A program made the translations under genes and the position numbers. Source: Ryuthela nishihirai (Eukaryota > Arthropoda > Arachnida > Araneae > Heptathelidae). From it: DNA of 64,000 bases. Under the pieces are notes generated by a model. That model worked only from the letters and a program-made list of their open reading frames with translations, did no database searches and was not told where the DNA came from. Location: assembly GCA_038380435.1 (NCBI GenBank), contig JAWZYU010000013.1, positions 66,482,446 to 66,546,445 of the forward strand. Reading direction: 5' to 3'. Below are positions 1 through 11,549 of the stretch, one piece after another. The stretch's first letter is position 1, and each line of letters opens with the position of its first letter.

Positions 1-478
1 TTCTATGCGACAGAGGTGATATTTTATTCTTCTAGATTTTAATTTTTTAAATCGAAATTTCTCGTGTTCGTACGTTTCCACATATAATACCAAAACGCAT
101 GATTTTTCAGACACTGCAGTTTTATTAAGTCAAACATATGTTGGTTTATTACTATCATTAAATGTAACATTTCATATCATTCAGTGCCGTACCGGAAAAT
201 TTCATCCTCCCGCAAGAAATGTCTCGGGGTGAAAATCTTTTGTGAAAATCCATTAGCTTTCATTTATTGAAATTTCAAAATTAATTTCATAATAATACCG
301 TTATTTTAAGATATTTGGAGTTTTCAGTAAATCTAATTTTAATAAACAAGAGATATTTTGCCAAAAACCAAAATTATTACACTTTTCTGCAGAAAATACA
401 AATGTGTCAGTTTTGATTAAAGTAATTATTTTATACCTATACTAATACCTATTTTATATCTATAATGATTAGTTTTAT
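1..478. other. AT-rich DNA, no feature recognised
   Basis: No coding region or repeat boundary could be supported here. The tail of the interval contains short AT-rich near-repeats of CCTATACTAA, and one of these served as target for the adjacent LINE. Confidence 0.6.
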
Positions 479-487
479 ACCTATACT

Positions 488-489
<2 letters not shown>

Positions 490-585
<96 letters not shown>
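490..585. repeat. (CAT)n microsatellite, LINE tail
   Basis: About 31 uninterrupted CAT units. They sit exactly at the 3' terminus of the minus-strand RTE element and abut its target duplication, so they are the retrotransposon tail and not an independent microsatellite. The same short ATG-repeat tail is seen at 6143-6154 and 37734-37752 on other copies of the family. Confidence 0.95.
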
Positions 586-3466
586 AGTAGCCATGGGCAA
601 CGGAGGTCCGACCAGACAGTGCAATTTAGTTCTCCAAGCAAGTCTATCCTGAGCTACATCTGCTGCATCTGGCCATTGCACACCAATTCTAACAAGGCCC
701 TGTTTGACATTGTCTGCCCACCGCATCCTAGGTCTCCCCCTCTTTCTGAGGCCTTTAGACACACTGTTCATAACCCTATTCGCCAATCTATAATTATTCA
801 TACGGGCAACATGGCCAAACCAGTAGTCTCTCTCTGCACAATATGCTGCTTAAAGAAGGTTGCTGACTCCTTTGCCTAACCTCATCATTAGTTACAAAGT
901 TGAACCACCTAATGCCCAAGATACTGTGTAAACATCTAGTTTCCTGTTATCTTGTTTACAAAGTGTCCAAGTTTCACTACCATAACTAATCCTAGAAAGA
1001 ACCAAACTATTATACAGTCTAATTTTAGTCTTTAGGTGTATATGCCTATTTCTCCACACTCTCCATAGATTCTTAAAAGTCCCGGCAGTAATCCCTATCC
1101 GTCTGTTAATATCATGTCGCACATCCCCAGTATCTGTTACATAGCTTCCAAGATAATTAAACTGTGACACCTGTTCAAGATTGCAACCATTCAGATTAAC
1201 TGAATCACAGCCTGCCTGACCACTTTTCATCACTTTAGTTTTCTCTCTGTTTATAACCAAACCTACTCTAGTACCAGTTTCGTCAACAGCTCGAATGAAA
1301 GAGTTCATCTCATCAACATCATTTGCCAAAAGGGCTAAATCATCAGCATAATCTAAATAAGACATTTTCGTATCCCCAGCCCATTTAAGGCCAAAATCTT
1401 TCCCTTGAGTGAATTTCGCATAACATAATCAATAACCAAACTAAAGAGAAAAGGAGACAAAATGCACCCTTGTCGAACACCAGAAGTAATGCTAAACCAA
1501 TTGCTACAAGCCTTACCAACTCTCACACACGACTCAGTGTTATTATAGAGAGCTTTCATTATGTTAACTAACTTGTCAGGTATAACATATGATTTCATAA
1601 TCAACCACAAATTATGACGATCAACAGAGTCGAAAGCCTTTTTGAAATCAACAAAGCTAGCAACCAAAGGTTTCTGAAACTCTAAACATTTCTCAAGAAT
1701 CTTTTCTCAAGAAACTTTCCGTTGTAATTTCATCCACCCCTGGGGATTTATAAAATTAAAGTTTAGAAATAGCCAAAATAACTTCAGATTGTGCTATAGC
1801 GCCAATATTAAGGCCACAAATGCATCTATCATTATTGCAAACAATGGGAGTAGAATTCACAACATTTGTTTAGAACATCACTGAAATGCTCAGCCCACCT
1901 AGCCATGACAGAATCGTCACCTTCTATAACCTTACCTTGTTTATCCTTTAATCCCTGTATATCTGTCCGTTTTCTACCACACAAAACATTAACTATCTGG
2001 TACAGCTCTCTGCTGTTGTGCTGTCTAACTTCTCCCTCGGCTTTGTCAGCCAAGCCATCAAGCCAAAGACTCTTATCAGCAGCTAACTGATCCTTTACAC
2101 GTTTATTAAGCTCTCTGTAATGCTTTCTATTACGACTAGTAGGGTGTTGATTAAGGACATTCCTGCAGTTCTTTCTCTCTGAAATAAGCTCAAGTTCCTT
2201 ATCTCTCAAATAATTCTGCCTCCTCTGTTCTTTTCGCTAAAAGAGTACTGTTAGTTTCCAAAAACGCCTGTTTAAAATGGTCCCATTCTTCCTCAACTTC
2301 AGTAGTAAGCAAACCAAGATTGTCATAAGAACTAAGAAACCTTTCATGGTAAGCTTTAGCTATAACTTGGTCTTTTAGAGCTTCAGTATTTAAGGTAAAT
2401 TTTTTAGCACAACACTTTTTAAGGTTAAGTTGCAAGACACTTTTAACGATGTAATGGTCAGATCCAATTTCAGCTCCCATATATGACCTGGTATTCCTAA
2501 CAGAACTAGCCCATTTGCTGTTAATTAATATATAATCATTCATATTCTTATGCAGCCCATCAGGTGAAACCCATGTGTACTTATGTATGTCGCGGTGTTT
2601 GTAATAAGTGTTAATTATTCTGAAACCATTGAGTTTACTTACCTGTAGGAGACGTTGTCCATTGCCATTGCAGCTACCAATACCAAAAGGCCTATTACTC
2701 CTCCCCAAAGGTCAGAGTCAGTATCAACTTTGGCATTGAAGTCAAAAGAATAAGGGTAATATCTCCTTTCATGACAGAATTCAAAATATCCTGAAGTTGT
2801 ACATAAAACCTATCCTTCTCATCCTCATCGGCATCCTCAGTGGGAGCATAACAGCAGATAACATTCAAGTCTTTAACACTTGTCTCAAGTTTTGCTGTAA
2901 GAAACCTTTCATACCAAAAGGCCTATTACTCCTTATTACTCCTTATTACTCCTCTTAATGCACTCATATCCTAGAAGAGCATCACTAGCGTGTCTGCTGA
3001 GAACCAGACCCACGCTTTGGTGATGTTTATTATCATTCCTCCCTGAAAAGAGAAATTTAAAATTATTTTTAAGAATCTGACCTTTATCTTTCCATCTGGT
3101 CTCTTGCAAGCTGAGAATATCTAAATTATAATGGTGGAATTCTTGTGTGAGGACATCAAGAGAAAAAGCTCTGTGCAGAGTCCTCACATTCCAACTACCT
3201 ATGGAGAGAAAATGGTTAGTGTGATGTTTAAAGAAACTATGTTTATTGAGAGAGGGAATGCTGACAATATCGAACAGCTCCCTATTCGCAGATATGGGGC
3301 AAAGACCCGTTCCCCCACCACTAAAGGCTGAAGCCATATACACTGGAAGACGTTCTCCAATGCAGAATTTGACGATGCCAATAGAAGCAAAGACTTCAGG
3401 TGCCTGCGATGACCTCTGCTCAGGATTATCCACCAGCTGATAAACATATCCTGTGAATCTATTCAC
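583..3466 (-). pseudogene. RTE-type LINE polyprotein (endonuclease-RT), frameshifted
   Basis: Read in element order from high to low coordinates. The endonuclease starts near 3220 with SIGSWNVRTL and continues with LDILSLQETRW, the catalytic Asn and Glu motifs of APE-type nucleases. More endonuclease (NDYILINSKW, GSDHYIVKS) lies at 2199-2708. A basic linker follows at 1832-2209. RT blocks FVDFKKAFDSVDR and GVRQGCILSPFLFSLVIDYV lie at 1353-1667. The catalytic YADD (SYLDYADDLALLAND) lies at 892-1365. The C-terminal segment GRPRMRWADNVKQGL lies at 583-801. The pieces lie in several frames, so the element cannot make an intact protein. The protein family is often annotated in animal genomes as craniofacial development protein 2-like; here it is a retrotransposon product. 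Confidence 0.88.
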
Positions 3467-3900
3467 TTGGGGCTGTCAACCCACAAACAAACAGAAAACA
3501 CAGCGGAAGATTTTCCCTCCACAGAAGCCCACTAGTGCAGCAAAATCAGGATCCATAATCAAGTTCAGAGCCATATATCAGTCCAGTCCAGTGGGCTTAT
3601 ATGGTCAGCACCAGGACCCTGTGTGGTTGAGTACTCCTCAGCAGGGTAGAAAAAAAAAAAAAGAAAACTAGCCAGTGTTGTCCAGATTAGTAGGCCACAC
3701 TAATTTGGCAGCCCTCCCCTTCCGTTCACTTCCACAAGAGAGTATCTCTTTTGAAAGGTACTAACGATCTGCACCACGAGAAGGTGGGATCGGACATTAG
3801 GTGTTAGGCCTGCCCGGTTCTATGCATCATCACAGGGGATTGGTGCATAGCTCTCCTTTCAGTGACTACCTAGCTACCATTTACAGACCACCTATACTAA

Positions 3901-5480
3901 ATACCTAATTAAAACACTTCTTCAAAAGTTAGTTATTTAGTGAAAATTTTATTCCTTAAAGAACTAAGGTAACGATTTGAGAATATGAGTTATGGCCCGC
4001 AGGCAGCAAGGAGTGGAAGCTTTAGGGACGGCACACCCACCGCAGCAATTTGCAACTGCGATCTCAGATTTGAGAGCAATCACAAACCAACTGTTGACTT
4101 TTTGGTGTATCGAACCAATCGCTTTGAGAGCTTCGAACACTGCAGCAACTTCACTTGAGATAACTGAAATCGTGTTCGATGACACTAGGTTTGCCACCTT
4201 TAAATAAAATATCAGTGCATTAGATTGTGTGCATTAATGGAGAGAACTGGAGTAGATAATATAAAACTGTCGATAATCCGAAAACGTATGTTGCTTTTTT
4301 AGTTTAAAATGCGACATACGCCTTTTAATGCATATTTTAATATTAGAATAAATTGTTTTTTGTAAACAAAATATGAAAACAAAATTTACCGTACATTTTA
4401 CACCTGTTTTCTACATTCTGGTGTTTGACATACTTGAAATATTTAGGCAAAATTTCACTTCTGATACCTTAATACAGATTTCAGAATTAGAGTTGCAGCA
4501 ATTGGAATACAAAAACATTCAACCATGTAACATCATCAATATGCATATTGATGATGATTTTGTTGATTTTGTTGATAAAATGATTAATAATAATATTGAT
4601 TAATAATAATATTAATATAATATTGATAAAATTGATTATGGATGATTTTGTTGATAAAACTGATGTTTCTAAATGACACCAGAGTTATGCAGTCGAGGAT
4701 CATATGGACATTACTGCAAATGATATCTACTCTTCTAATGAATGGCGTTCTCGGAAAATTGCAATTTAAGTTTGGAGATAAATGATTGTCATGCTAGAAA
4801 CTTCGGAGGTTGTTTCATGCACTGTAAATTTTCGCGACCTTAAGAAAGGGACCGGATGTTATAAATGTCACACATACTTTGGGCGCATTGCTGCTTTTGA
4901 TTATGTCTAATTGCAATGACACTGAAAATGAATAGTGCTCAATGGGGAGGATATGTATGAACGAGGGGGGGGGGGGGTTCATCAAAATCAAAAGTCGGTT
5001 TTTTGCTCTGTAGTGCATCCTATCGTATGTAAAACAAAATTACTTTATTGATAGTAGGAGGAGTGTACTGTACGTTAAGTGTGGCCTTGCATGTTCCCTA
5101 GCATTTTATCAGTAGTCATCATGATGAATGAACAACTGGTTTATTTGGCTAGGCCCAGCGCATTAGTTTTGAGATTGCTAACCAATGAAACCTAATGGAA
5201 TTTTAACCAGACTCAGAGCACATTCGGTGATAAAACTCACGTACCCAGCTGTTTGAATGGAATAAGTCGTTTAAAGAGAGACCGAAGTTGAAAACATACA
5301 ACATGAAAGCTCCTCCAGTTTAATACGTCTTCTCATCTCCACTTTGTCGACAAAAACTTTGGAGAAATTGCATGGGGAAGTACTGCCACATCCCTTCTAT
5401 CACCTGATAGAGGGCCAGGTGATGTTCTATTGTTCGGTCCCCTCAAAGTAGCCATAGGAGGAAAAATATTTTTCGCTACC
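3901..5480. other. Unannotated AT-rich interval
   Basis: Only short open frames are present (for example 4373-4603 on + and 3964-4197 on -), with no recognisable domain. GAT/TGATGAT-rich sequence lies at 4540-4660 and a run of 13 G near 4964-4976. No element termini were found. Confidence 0.5.
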
Positions 5481-5486
5481 GATGAT

Positions 5487-6160
5487 GCAGGCAGGTTGTG
5501 ATTCAATTAATCTGAATGGTTGCAGTCTTGAGCAGGTGTCACAGTTTAATTATCTTGGGAGCTATGTAACAGATAATGGTAATGTGCGGCATGAGATTAA
5601 CAGACGAATAGGGATTGCTGCCGGGACTTTTAAGAATCTATGGAGAATGTGTAGAAATAGGCGTATACACCTAAAGACTAAAATTAGACTGTACAATAGT
5701 TTGGTTCTTTCTAGGATTAGTTATGGTAGTGAAACTTGAACACTTTTTAAACAAGATAACAGGAAACTAGATGCTTTTGATTCCAGATGCTTACGCAGTA
5801 TCTTGGGCATTAGGTGGTTCAACTTTGTAACTAATGATGAGTTTAGGCAAAGGAGTCTGCAACCTCCTTTATGCAGCATATTGTGCAGAGAGAGACTCCG
5901 TTGGTTTGGCCATGTTCCCCGTATGAATAATTATAGATTGGCGAATAGGGTTATGAACAGTGTGCCTAGAGGCCTCAGAAGGAGGGGGAGACCTAGGATG
6001 CGGTGGGTAGACAATGTCAAACAGGACCTTGTTAGAATTGGTGTGCAGTGGCCCGATGCAGCAGATGTAGCTCAGGACAGATATGCTTGGAGAATTAAAC
6101 TGCGCGGTCTGGTTGGACCTCCGTAGCCCATGGCTGCTTGAGGATGATGATGATGCTGTT
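5487..6160 (+). mobile_element. 5'-truncated RTE-type LINE copy
   Basis: This is the last roughly 670 bp of the same LINE family as 490-3889, in the opposite orientation. It begins inside the RT downstream region (GCDSINLNGCSLEQVSQFNY) and runs through ERLRWFGHVPRMNNYRLANR and GRPRMRWVDNVKQDL to a short GATGATGATG tail. Two main frame segments (5482-5739 and 5803-6126) are separated by a stop in SYGSET and a frameshift. Severe 5' truncation with an intact 3' end is the normal result of incomplete target-primed reverse transcription. The copy is dead. Confidence 0.9.
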
Positions 6161-8189
6161 AAATCTTTATGCAACCATAGCTGAACAAGCAACTACAAAT
6201 CTTCTTCGAAAGTGATATACTGAAGTTACCTGAGTATGACGACGGTGCATAGAGGTGCAGGAGATTGTCAAATGAAAAAATATAGTTTGAAAATTGGATT
6301 TAGGGAAAATCCGCCTTATATTTGATCACCTATGAACATCCATTTCTTAGTTGAAATATAGAGTGACCGAAAAATCATGCAATCCATTTGGAATAAAGGT
6401 TTCAGAATTCAGATATTGGAGAGGACCTTGTACTGATGGCATTCTATTCAACCTATTTCAAGGTAACCTTGAGGTTTAAAAATTAGAAAGAGGAAATTTC
6501 GGGGATGATTGCAGAAATCCATTGTTGATCTATATATAAATATGAAAGCGATATTAAAAATGTTCAATGATAAACACGCCATGTACTTGTGAAAAAGATT
6601 TGTGTCTATTGTTCTAAACTAACAGACGTAGTAGTAGCAAGTAAATGTTGAATCGATTACGTGCTATGGTATAAGGTGCAGTATCGATATATTTTTGTGC
6701 CTAACTGGGAAATAGCATCGCCTTTATGAACCCTACGAGTTTTTGGTCAGCTTGTCCGCAGTCTGGACATTATGAGTTTAATATTCTGGCTCAAATTTAA
6801 AAATAGTCGAAACGCATAGGAATATAACACTCACTGGCCACTTTATTAGAACATTCAGAGCAGGGCAGGATCTAGGGAGGAGAGCAAGGCAGCCATGCCC
6901 CACCACCTCCTCTCAGAATGCTAATAATGGCACTTTCATGGAAAATTTTAAAGATCTATAAAATGGAGGGAGAAATATTATAATGCATTGGAAGTCCAAT
7001 TTCTTGCTTCCCCACTTCTACATTTTTCCGGCTCGATTTTGTTTCTTACCCCATCTGCTCTCCTTATCATGGCCGCCAGGGGTAAGGAGAGACGTACATT
7101 TTTCCGGGCTACTTCGTAGAGGACGAGCAATTAGTCCATTTAATTGATGTTAAACATTATTTAGATGAAACCACAGACACCCACGCTTAAGTGTGCTTCA
7201 GACGTGTTGTGTTAAACATCGTGCAGAAGGACAAAATAAACTAATTTACCTTAGTGAGGACAACACAGTTTATTCATATTCACACATATGTATATGTACA
7301 TACGGGAATATGTTCGATTCCGTGGGCCTTAGCTGCTCTTAAGATCAGAATGAAATGACTTTACAAATGTTCTAGTAAACTTCTTCTACTCAGCTTTCTT
7401 TAATTTTTTGCTACTGCAAGCATTCATACGATGAGGTGGAAATCTGTACTTTTCAGAAGTCTCTTTACCGACGTGAAAACTCGGCGAGACGATATTTAAT
7501 CCTTGCCTAAACTACCTACCTGATTCACACAGAACCATACCTTGGTTCACACAGAACCGAAAAATTCCTATAGGTAGTAATAAAACATTACTGTTTATAT
7601 TTTCCCAATCATCTATAAATTCGAATTTCCAATGTTAGAAATGGCAGGCTGTGATTCAGAACCCTGTTCCTTTAGGGTCCCCTTGAGAAAGAGCTCACAA
7701 ACGACCTTCCTGTTTGCCAGCAACGCTCAGTCTGAAGTTCATTGTTTACTCGCTCCTCTTGGTAGCCTTCACACTAGAGCTTTTGGCTAATGACAACCGA
7801 GTAATAAAAAAGCTTTTGCCTCACCAGCGCATGGATCAAGCCTAGCTCGGGCCGAATGACAACTAATGAGCCACATTCCCATTTCGGACACTTCAGAAAA
7901 TACACCTAACACAGATATATGAAATAAAGTAATAAAATAAATTAGAGGGACATATCACGCCCCCCCCATTAAAGTTTTGCTCAATGTTTTATAAATTTGC
8001 TCATTGCTTTTATAAATTTTATATAATTGCTCAATGTCTCAAAAATTTTATAAGTCTACAACAAGACTTATAAAATTCATGCCTGTGTCACTCTACTGCT
8101 AATGGCACCCAGTTTGCCTGGTGAGCAATGTCTTCATTCGAAGATTGCACAATTAATTGACTCATAGTGAACACCAAATATCACTGTCA
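6161..8189. other. Intergenic DNA with scattered repeat fragments
   Basis: No gene was found. A short Tc1-like terminal motif lies at 6831-6853 (CACTCACTGGCCACTTTATT), and a member of a dispersed repeat family lies at 6845-7100 (separate entry). The rest is AT-rich with no readable structure. A C8 run occurs at about 7962-7969. Confidence 0.5.
6845..7100. repeat. Dispersed short repeat, unnamed family, copy 1
   Basis: Shares blocks with 27070-27260 and 50695-50955: CTCAGAATGCTAATAA-like, then a TTTTTCAARAAATTTT-like block, then TGCATTGGAARTCCA followed by TCTTGCT. The edges read GGATCTAGG or CTAGGTCCGG. No coding capacity. It is probably a non-autonomous DNA element, but target duplications were not established. 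Confidence 0.5.
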
Positions 8190-8192
8190 CTC

Positions 8193-8261
8193 AGACGTAG
8201 TGTTGAAGGATAACTAACATCAAAACCCGGTTTTTTAAAACCGGGTTTCAACACTACGTCT
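8193..8261. repeat. Snap-back hairpin at left end of hAT element
   Basis: AGACGTAGTGTTGAA (8193-8207) is repeated inverted as TTCAACACTACGTCT (8247-8261). Between them sits a 12-bp palindrome around AAACCCGGTTTT (8223-8248). The inverted copy includes five bases of flanking target DNA (AGACG). This suggests fold-back DNA synthesis at the transposon end and not a normal TIR. Confidence 0.85.
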
Positions 8262-8905
8262 CAGATTCTTAATTCTATTAAGCACAATCATGCAAAGAAC
8301 TTTACCAGGAACATAAAGTAGGCTGATACCTTTATAGTTATCACAAGAACTGCGATCATCTTTTTTTAAATTAGGGATAATAATAGCTTTGGTAAAATTC
8401 TTAGGAACCATGCCTTTATCATAAAATATATTTAAAATTTCAGTCATCATGTCGTAACCGAAACATTTCCAGCTCTAAGCATAGTAATTTCATCTACCCC
8501 TGAGAATTTGTGAAGTTAAGTTTAGAAATAGCCAAATTAACTTCAGATTGTGTTATAGAGCCAACATTAAAGCCAGTAATGTATCGATCATCATCACAAA
8601 CAATGGGAGTAGAACTAACCACATTGTTTAGAATATCACTGAAATGTTCAGCCCACCTAGCCATGACAGAATCCTCACCTTCTATAACCTTACCTTATTT
8701 ATCCTTCAAGCCTTGTATACCTGTCCGTTTTCTACCACACAAAACGTTAACTATCTGGCACAGCTCTCTGCTGTTGTGCTGTCTAACTGCTTCCTCGGCT
8801 TTGTCAGCCAAACCATGAAGCCGAAGATTCTTATCAGCAGCTAACTGATCTTTTACACGTTTATTAAGTTCTCTGTAATGCTTTCTATTAGGACTACTAG
8901 GGTAT
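8262..8905 (-). mobile_element. Internal fragment of RTE-type LINE inside hAT
   Basis: Closely matches the linker and early RT of the LINE at 490-3889. It reads HYRELNKRVKDQLAADK at 8695-9006 and DNYKGISLLYVPGKVLC (RT motif 1 region) at 8235-8450 on the minus strand. It has neither the 3' tail nor the 5' UTR. Because LINE insertions normally keep their 3' end, this internal piece probably arrived by a DNA-repair or capture event. Confidence 0.82.
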
Positions 8906-8914
8906 TGAAGATGA

Positions 8915-9178
8915 TGATGAAGACTTAAATGAAGATAAGTATGATGTGAATTTAGGTCTATATTTGGATCCCATGTTTGAGATACATTTTGACACAAATG
9001 AGACACCGCTACTTAGTGTCGATAATTTGAGAGTAATTAAGAGACTCAGAAAGAAAAATCTGCCGAAAGTTTCCCCATTGTCCTTGAATAATGACAGGCT
9101 TCAAGATTTCGTAAAGGAGGCATTGAATGGAGAAGAAACAAATGTTATATTGCAAGACACGGTGGAATAGTCTCCTTT
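8915..9178 (+). other. Unidentified coding-like frame inside hAT element
   Basis: An open frame begins just after the LINE fragment in DEDLNEDKYDVNLGLYLD, contains SVDNLRVIKRLRKKNLPKV and ends DTVE-stop at 9170. The composition is acidic with a basic cluster and looks protein-like. I do not recognise a family. It could be an N-terminal part of the hAT transposase or a captured host fragment. Confidence 0.3.
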
Positions 9179-9228
9179 CTACGATTGAACGATTTCTAAA
9201 GCTAAGGAACTGCATTTCTAAGGCTTTG

Positions 9229-9466
9229 CGATACGGTTTCTCAACGTGGGGTACACGTACACCTTGGGGGTGTGTGGTTAAATTACCTTGGGGTACGCCG
9301 TGAGAGATCAAACGTCGCTAAATATATGTTATATATATATATGTGTTTTATTTTATTCCTATTTTTATACTATAACTATATTTTTATCTATCTATACAAG
9401 GGATACTCCAGTTACATACATATTTGCAGGGGGTACGTGAAGCATAAAAGGTTGACAACCACTGCT
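9229..9466. mobile_element. Short hAT-like MITE
   Basis: The ends read GGTTTCTCAACGTGGGGTAC on the left and, reverse-complemented on the right, CAGTGGTTGTCAACC followed by GTACCCC. The CAGnGGTTCTCAACC-type terminus is widespread among non-autonomous hAT elements. The interior is AT-rich and noncoding. A target duplication could not be read with confidence. Confidence 0.6.
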
Positions 9467-9479
9467 CTATGAATTATTG

Positions 9480-10232
9480 ACGAAATCTTCACTTTCTGTT
9501 TTATGAGAAATTGTATTTGAGGAGAAATGGAATTTGTTAGATAACCTCGCTGAAACTCTTCGTCCACTTGAATTTGTTTTAAAAGTTCTATGCTCTGAAG
9601 TATCAACTTGACTTAAAGATGACTTCCTTATGAAAATTTGCTTTAAGAAACTAGACAATAACGAAAATCCTATTGCTGCCAATCTCAAAGAATGTCTTAT
9701 CAAACGCTATTCATCAAGACGACAAAAGGAGGTAATTTCATTGTTGAGATATTTAACAAATCCAGAGAATTTTAAAATGAATCGTCTGGTTTATTCTCTT
9801 TAATATCCAGGAAAACAGTAAATAAAATCGCAGAACATACATTTCTTGACTTTTTCTAATGAATGGCAAGCTATCGAGGTAGATGATAATGCAGAGTCAG
9901 AAGTGCAAAGTGCAGTTAGCATTGCTAAAACTAACGAAGATGACGAGTTAATGCACGAGTATTTGAGCGAAATGAATAAATTGGAAATTCTGCCTATGAA
10001 AGATTCCAGAGATTATAATGTCAACGATGAATTTAAATACTTTGAAGCGACATTAAAAAAGACTAACATAATGCGTTACTTACCGTTAAATCAACGAGTA
10101 TTGGAATCAGAAAGAGGCTTTTCGGCTCCGGCCTTTTTTTTTTTATCTAAGCTTCGTTCAAGAAAGACAGATAATACCCATAATGCCATTTGTTTCTTAA
10201 GGTGTCATTTTCAACATAACGATAAAATCTAA
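9480..10232 (+). pseudogene. hAT transposase C-terminal half, decayed
   Basis: The frames are broken. NLLDNLAETLRPLEFVLKVL (about 9530-9590) resembles the W..L..L...L.P segment of hAT transposases. NENPIAANLKECLIKRY follows at about 9660-9710. The open stretch 9846-10232 ends with ESERGFSAPAFFFLSKLRSR and DNTHNAICFLRCHF. The last two match the hAT dimerisation-domain signature (ER.FS.AG.....LR..L....l...fLr). A poly-T run at 10132-10142 disrupts the motif. The protein would cut and join transposon ends in the nucleus, but this copy has several stops and frameshifts and cannot do so. Confidence 0.75.
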
Positions 10233-10721
10233 ATTTCATTTTATATCTCTTCTTACAAGAAGAGTCTATATTTTGTTTTCTAGGTAAAAGTCTTTTATTA
10301 AAAACTTTTATTTCGATGTTTTTTTCCATAATAGAGATAAATTTTAATTTTATTTTTTATATTTTTTTACAAAAAGTTTAATTTTTGTTTTCTAAGTATA
10401 ATTTTTTATTATTCTTTTTTTCAGTTCTAAATTGTCTGAATGATGCACTATTTTGGCTAAAATAAAATATGTCAATTTTGTCATTTCTTTTTCATATGCA
10501 TACGTATGATGCTGCCTTTTTGGCATTTTTTGACCAAAAAATAGACGATAAACTATGCTTGTTAAGAGTTAAAATCAGCAGCTTTCATTTTGGCTTTTAA
10601 AGATTACTATACTTTTCGGTTAAAACCGGTTAAAACCGATTTTTTAAAAACAGATCGATTGAAACCCGGTTTATAGATTTTCGATTATTCTTCAACCCTA
10701 CTCAGAAGCAATTTATTGCAA

Positions 10722-10789
10722 GTGAGAGTCAATTACTGTCACTCACAGTCAATTACTTCTGACTACAAGTGACAGTAATTGACTCTCAC
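10722..10789. repeat. Perfect 22-bp inverted repeat, 24-bp spacer
   Basis: GTGAGAGTCAATTACTGTCA (plus CT) at 10722-10743 is exactly complementary to 10768-10789. The spacer contains another CAGTCAATTACT partial copy. It lies 14 bp beyond the hAT target duplication. Confidence 0.9.
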
Positions 10790-11021
10790 CTGCAGTCAGA
10801 GTTCACACTCAAAGAAAGCAGTTCACTTCCTTTGAGAGTCCACCAACTCGATGATCTTTATTGTTGCAAAGAGTCTCTCCCTACCAATGTATCTGATAGA
10901 TTCCATCCCTTTTCATTTTTACACCCCTTTTGAGTTGCTGTCCCCTTTTATCGCAACCCATAACCTAATCACCAACGTCCCCAGGAGTTTTCTTAATGAC
11001 AGAGTGCTTTCTGATAGAGGG

Positions 11022-11312
11022 TTGTGGGTTGTGGGTTGTTTTACCTCTGAGCGGCACTTTTTTGCACACCATGGGCTAAATGGCCAGGTCACATGGACCC
11101 CGAAGGCTCAGAGAAGGTTGGGGGAGGGGACCCACTGGAACAGCTGTTGGGAGACAGATGGTAGCCTCCCGTCAAGGCCATCCAGCGTGTTCTTTAACGT
11201 GCACAGGGTATGGCTCTCCCGCACACGGGTCCATGGCTTAACGTCCCATCCGATGGACGGCGGCCTTTCCAAGCCCATCAGTGTCCCCTACTGACCGTGG
11301 GCAGGGCGGGGC
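11022..11312 (-). mobile_element. tRNA-Met SINE, body and tail, 5'-truncated
   Basis: Minus-strand copy of the long SINE defined by 32211-32604. It covers the tail (GGTTGTTTTACCTCTGAG side) through the conserved GACGTTAAGCC-type block (seen as GGCTTAACGTCC) to the CCGCCCTGCCCAC segment, then stops before the tRNA-like head. Confidence 0.85.
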
Positions 11313-11549
11313 TGATAGAGGCAAACCCGATCTGTTAGAGACGCTCCAAGTGCGTCGTCCGCATATGGATTTCGTTTAACATGCTGTACCGATGACAACG
11401 ATGCATGTAGAATTCTCCTTTTCAGTTTTATTGGCTTGTATCAATCTGATTTTCCCAGAACAATTAGATGCTATTTCTCGGGCTTTATTCTTCATCTTGT
11501 AATTCTTCCTTCCGATTATGAATTTGAGTTCTATTCTGTTTAAATTTCA
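11313..11549. other. No feature recognised
   Basis: AT-rich DNA between a SINE and a decayed coding-like region. Nothing was identified. Confidence 0.5.

Larger units (their letters stand above)
490..3889 (-). mobile_element. Full-length RTE-type non-LTR retrotransposon with (ATG)n tail
   Basis: A 3.4-kb LINE reading on the minus strand. It is flanked by an exact 11-bp duplication ACCTATACTAA at 479-489 and 3890-3900. Its 3' end, at low coordinates, is a roughly 95-bp (CAT)n array, meaning (ATG)n on the element strand, which is the microsatellite-tail style of RTE-clade elements. The 5' UTR (about 3480-3889) reappears almost unchanged at 38730-38960, which confirms the element boundary. The body encodes an APE-type endonuclease, a reverse transcriptase and a C-terminal basic domain in broken frames. 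It therefore looks like a complete insertion that has decayed by point and indel mutation. The clade call rests on recognised motifs and not on a tree. Confidence 0.88.
8198..10700 (+). mobile_element. Composite hAT-family DNA transposon
   Basis: The left terminus TAGTGTTGAAGGATAA and the reverse complement of the right terminus, TAGGGTTGAAGAATAA, form a terminal inverted repeat. The flanks are CTCAGACG (8190-8197) and CTCAGAAG (10701-10708), a 7-of-8 match of the 8-bp duplication expected for hAT. Both ends carry AAACCGG-type subterminal motifs, which are common in hAT elements. A decayed hAT transposase lies inside on the + strand (9480-10232). The 2.5 kb also contains an RTE LINE fragment, an unidentified reading frame and a smaller hAT-like MITE, so it is a composite. 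Confidence 0.8.
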
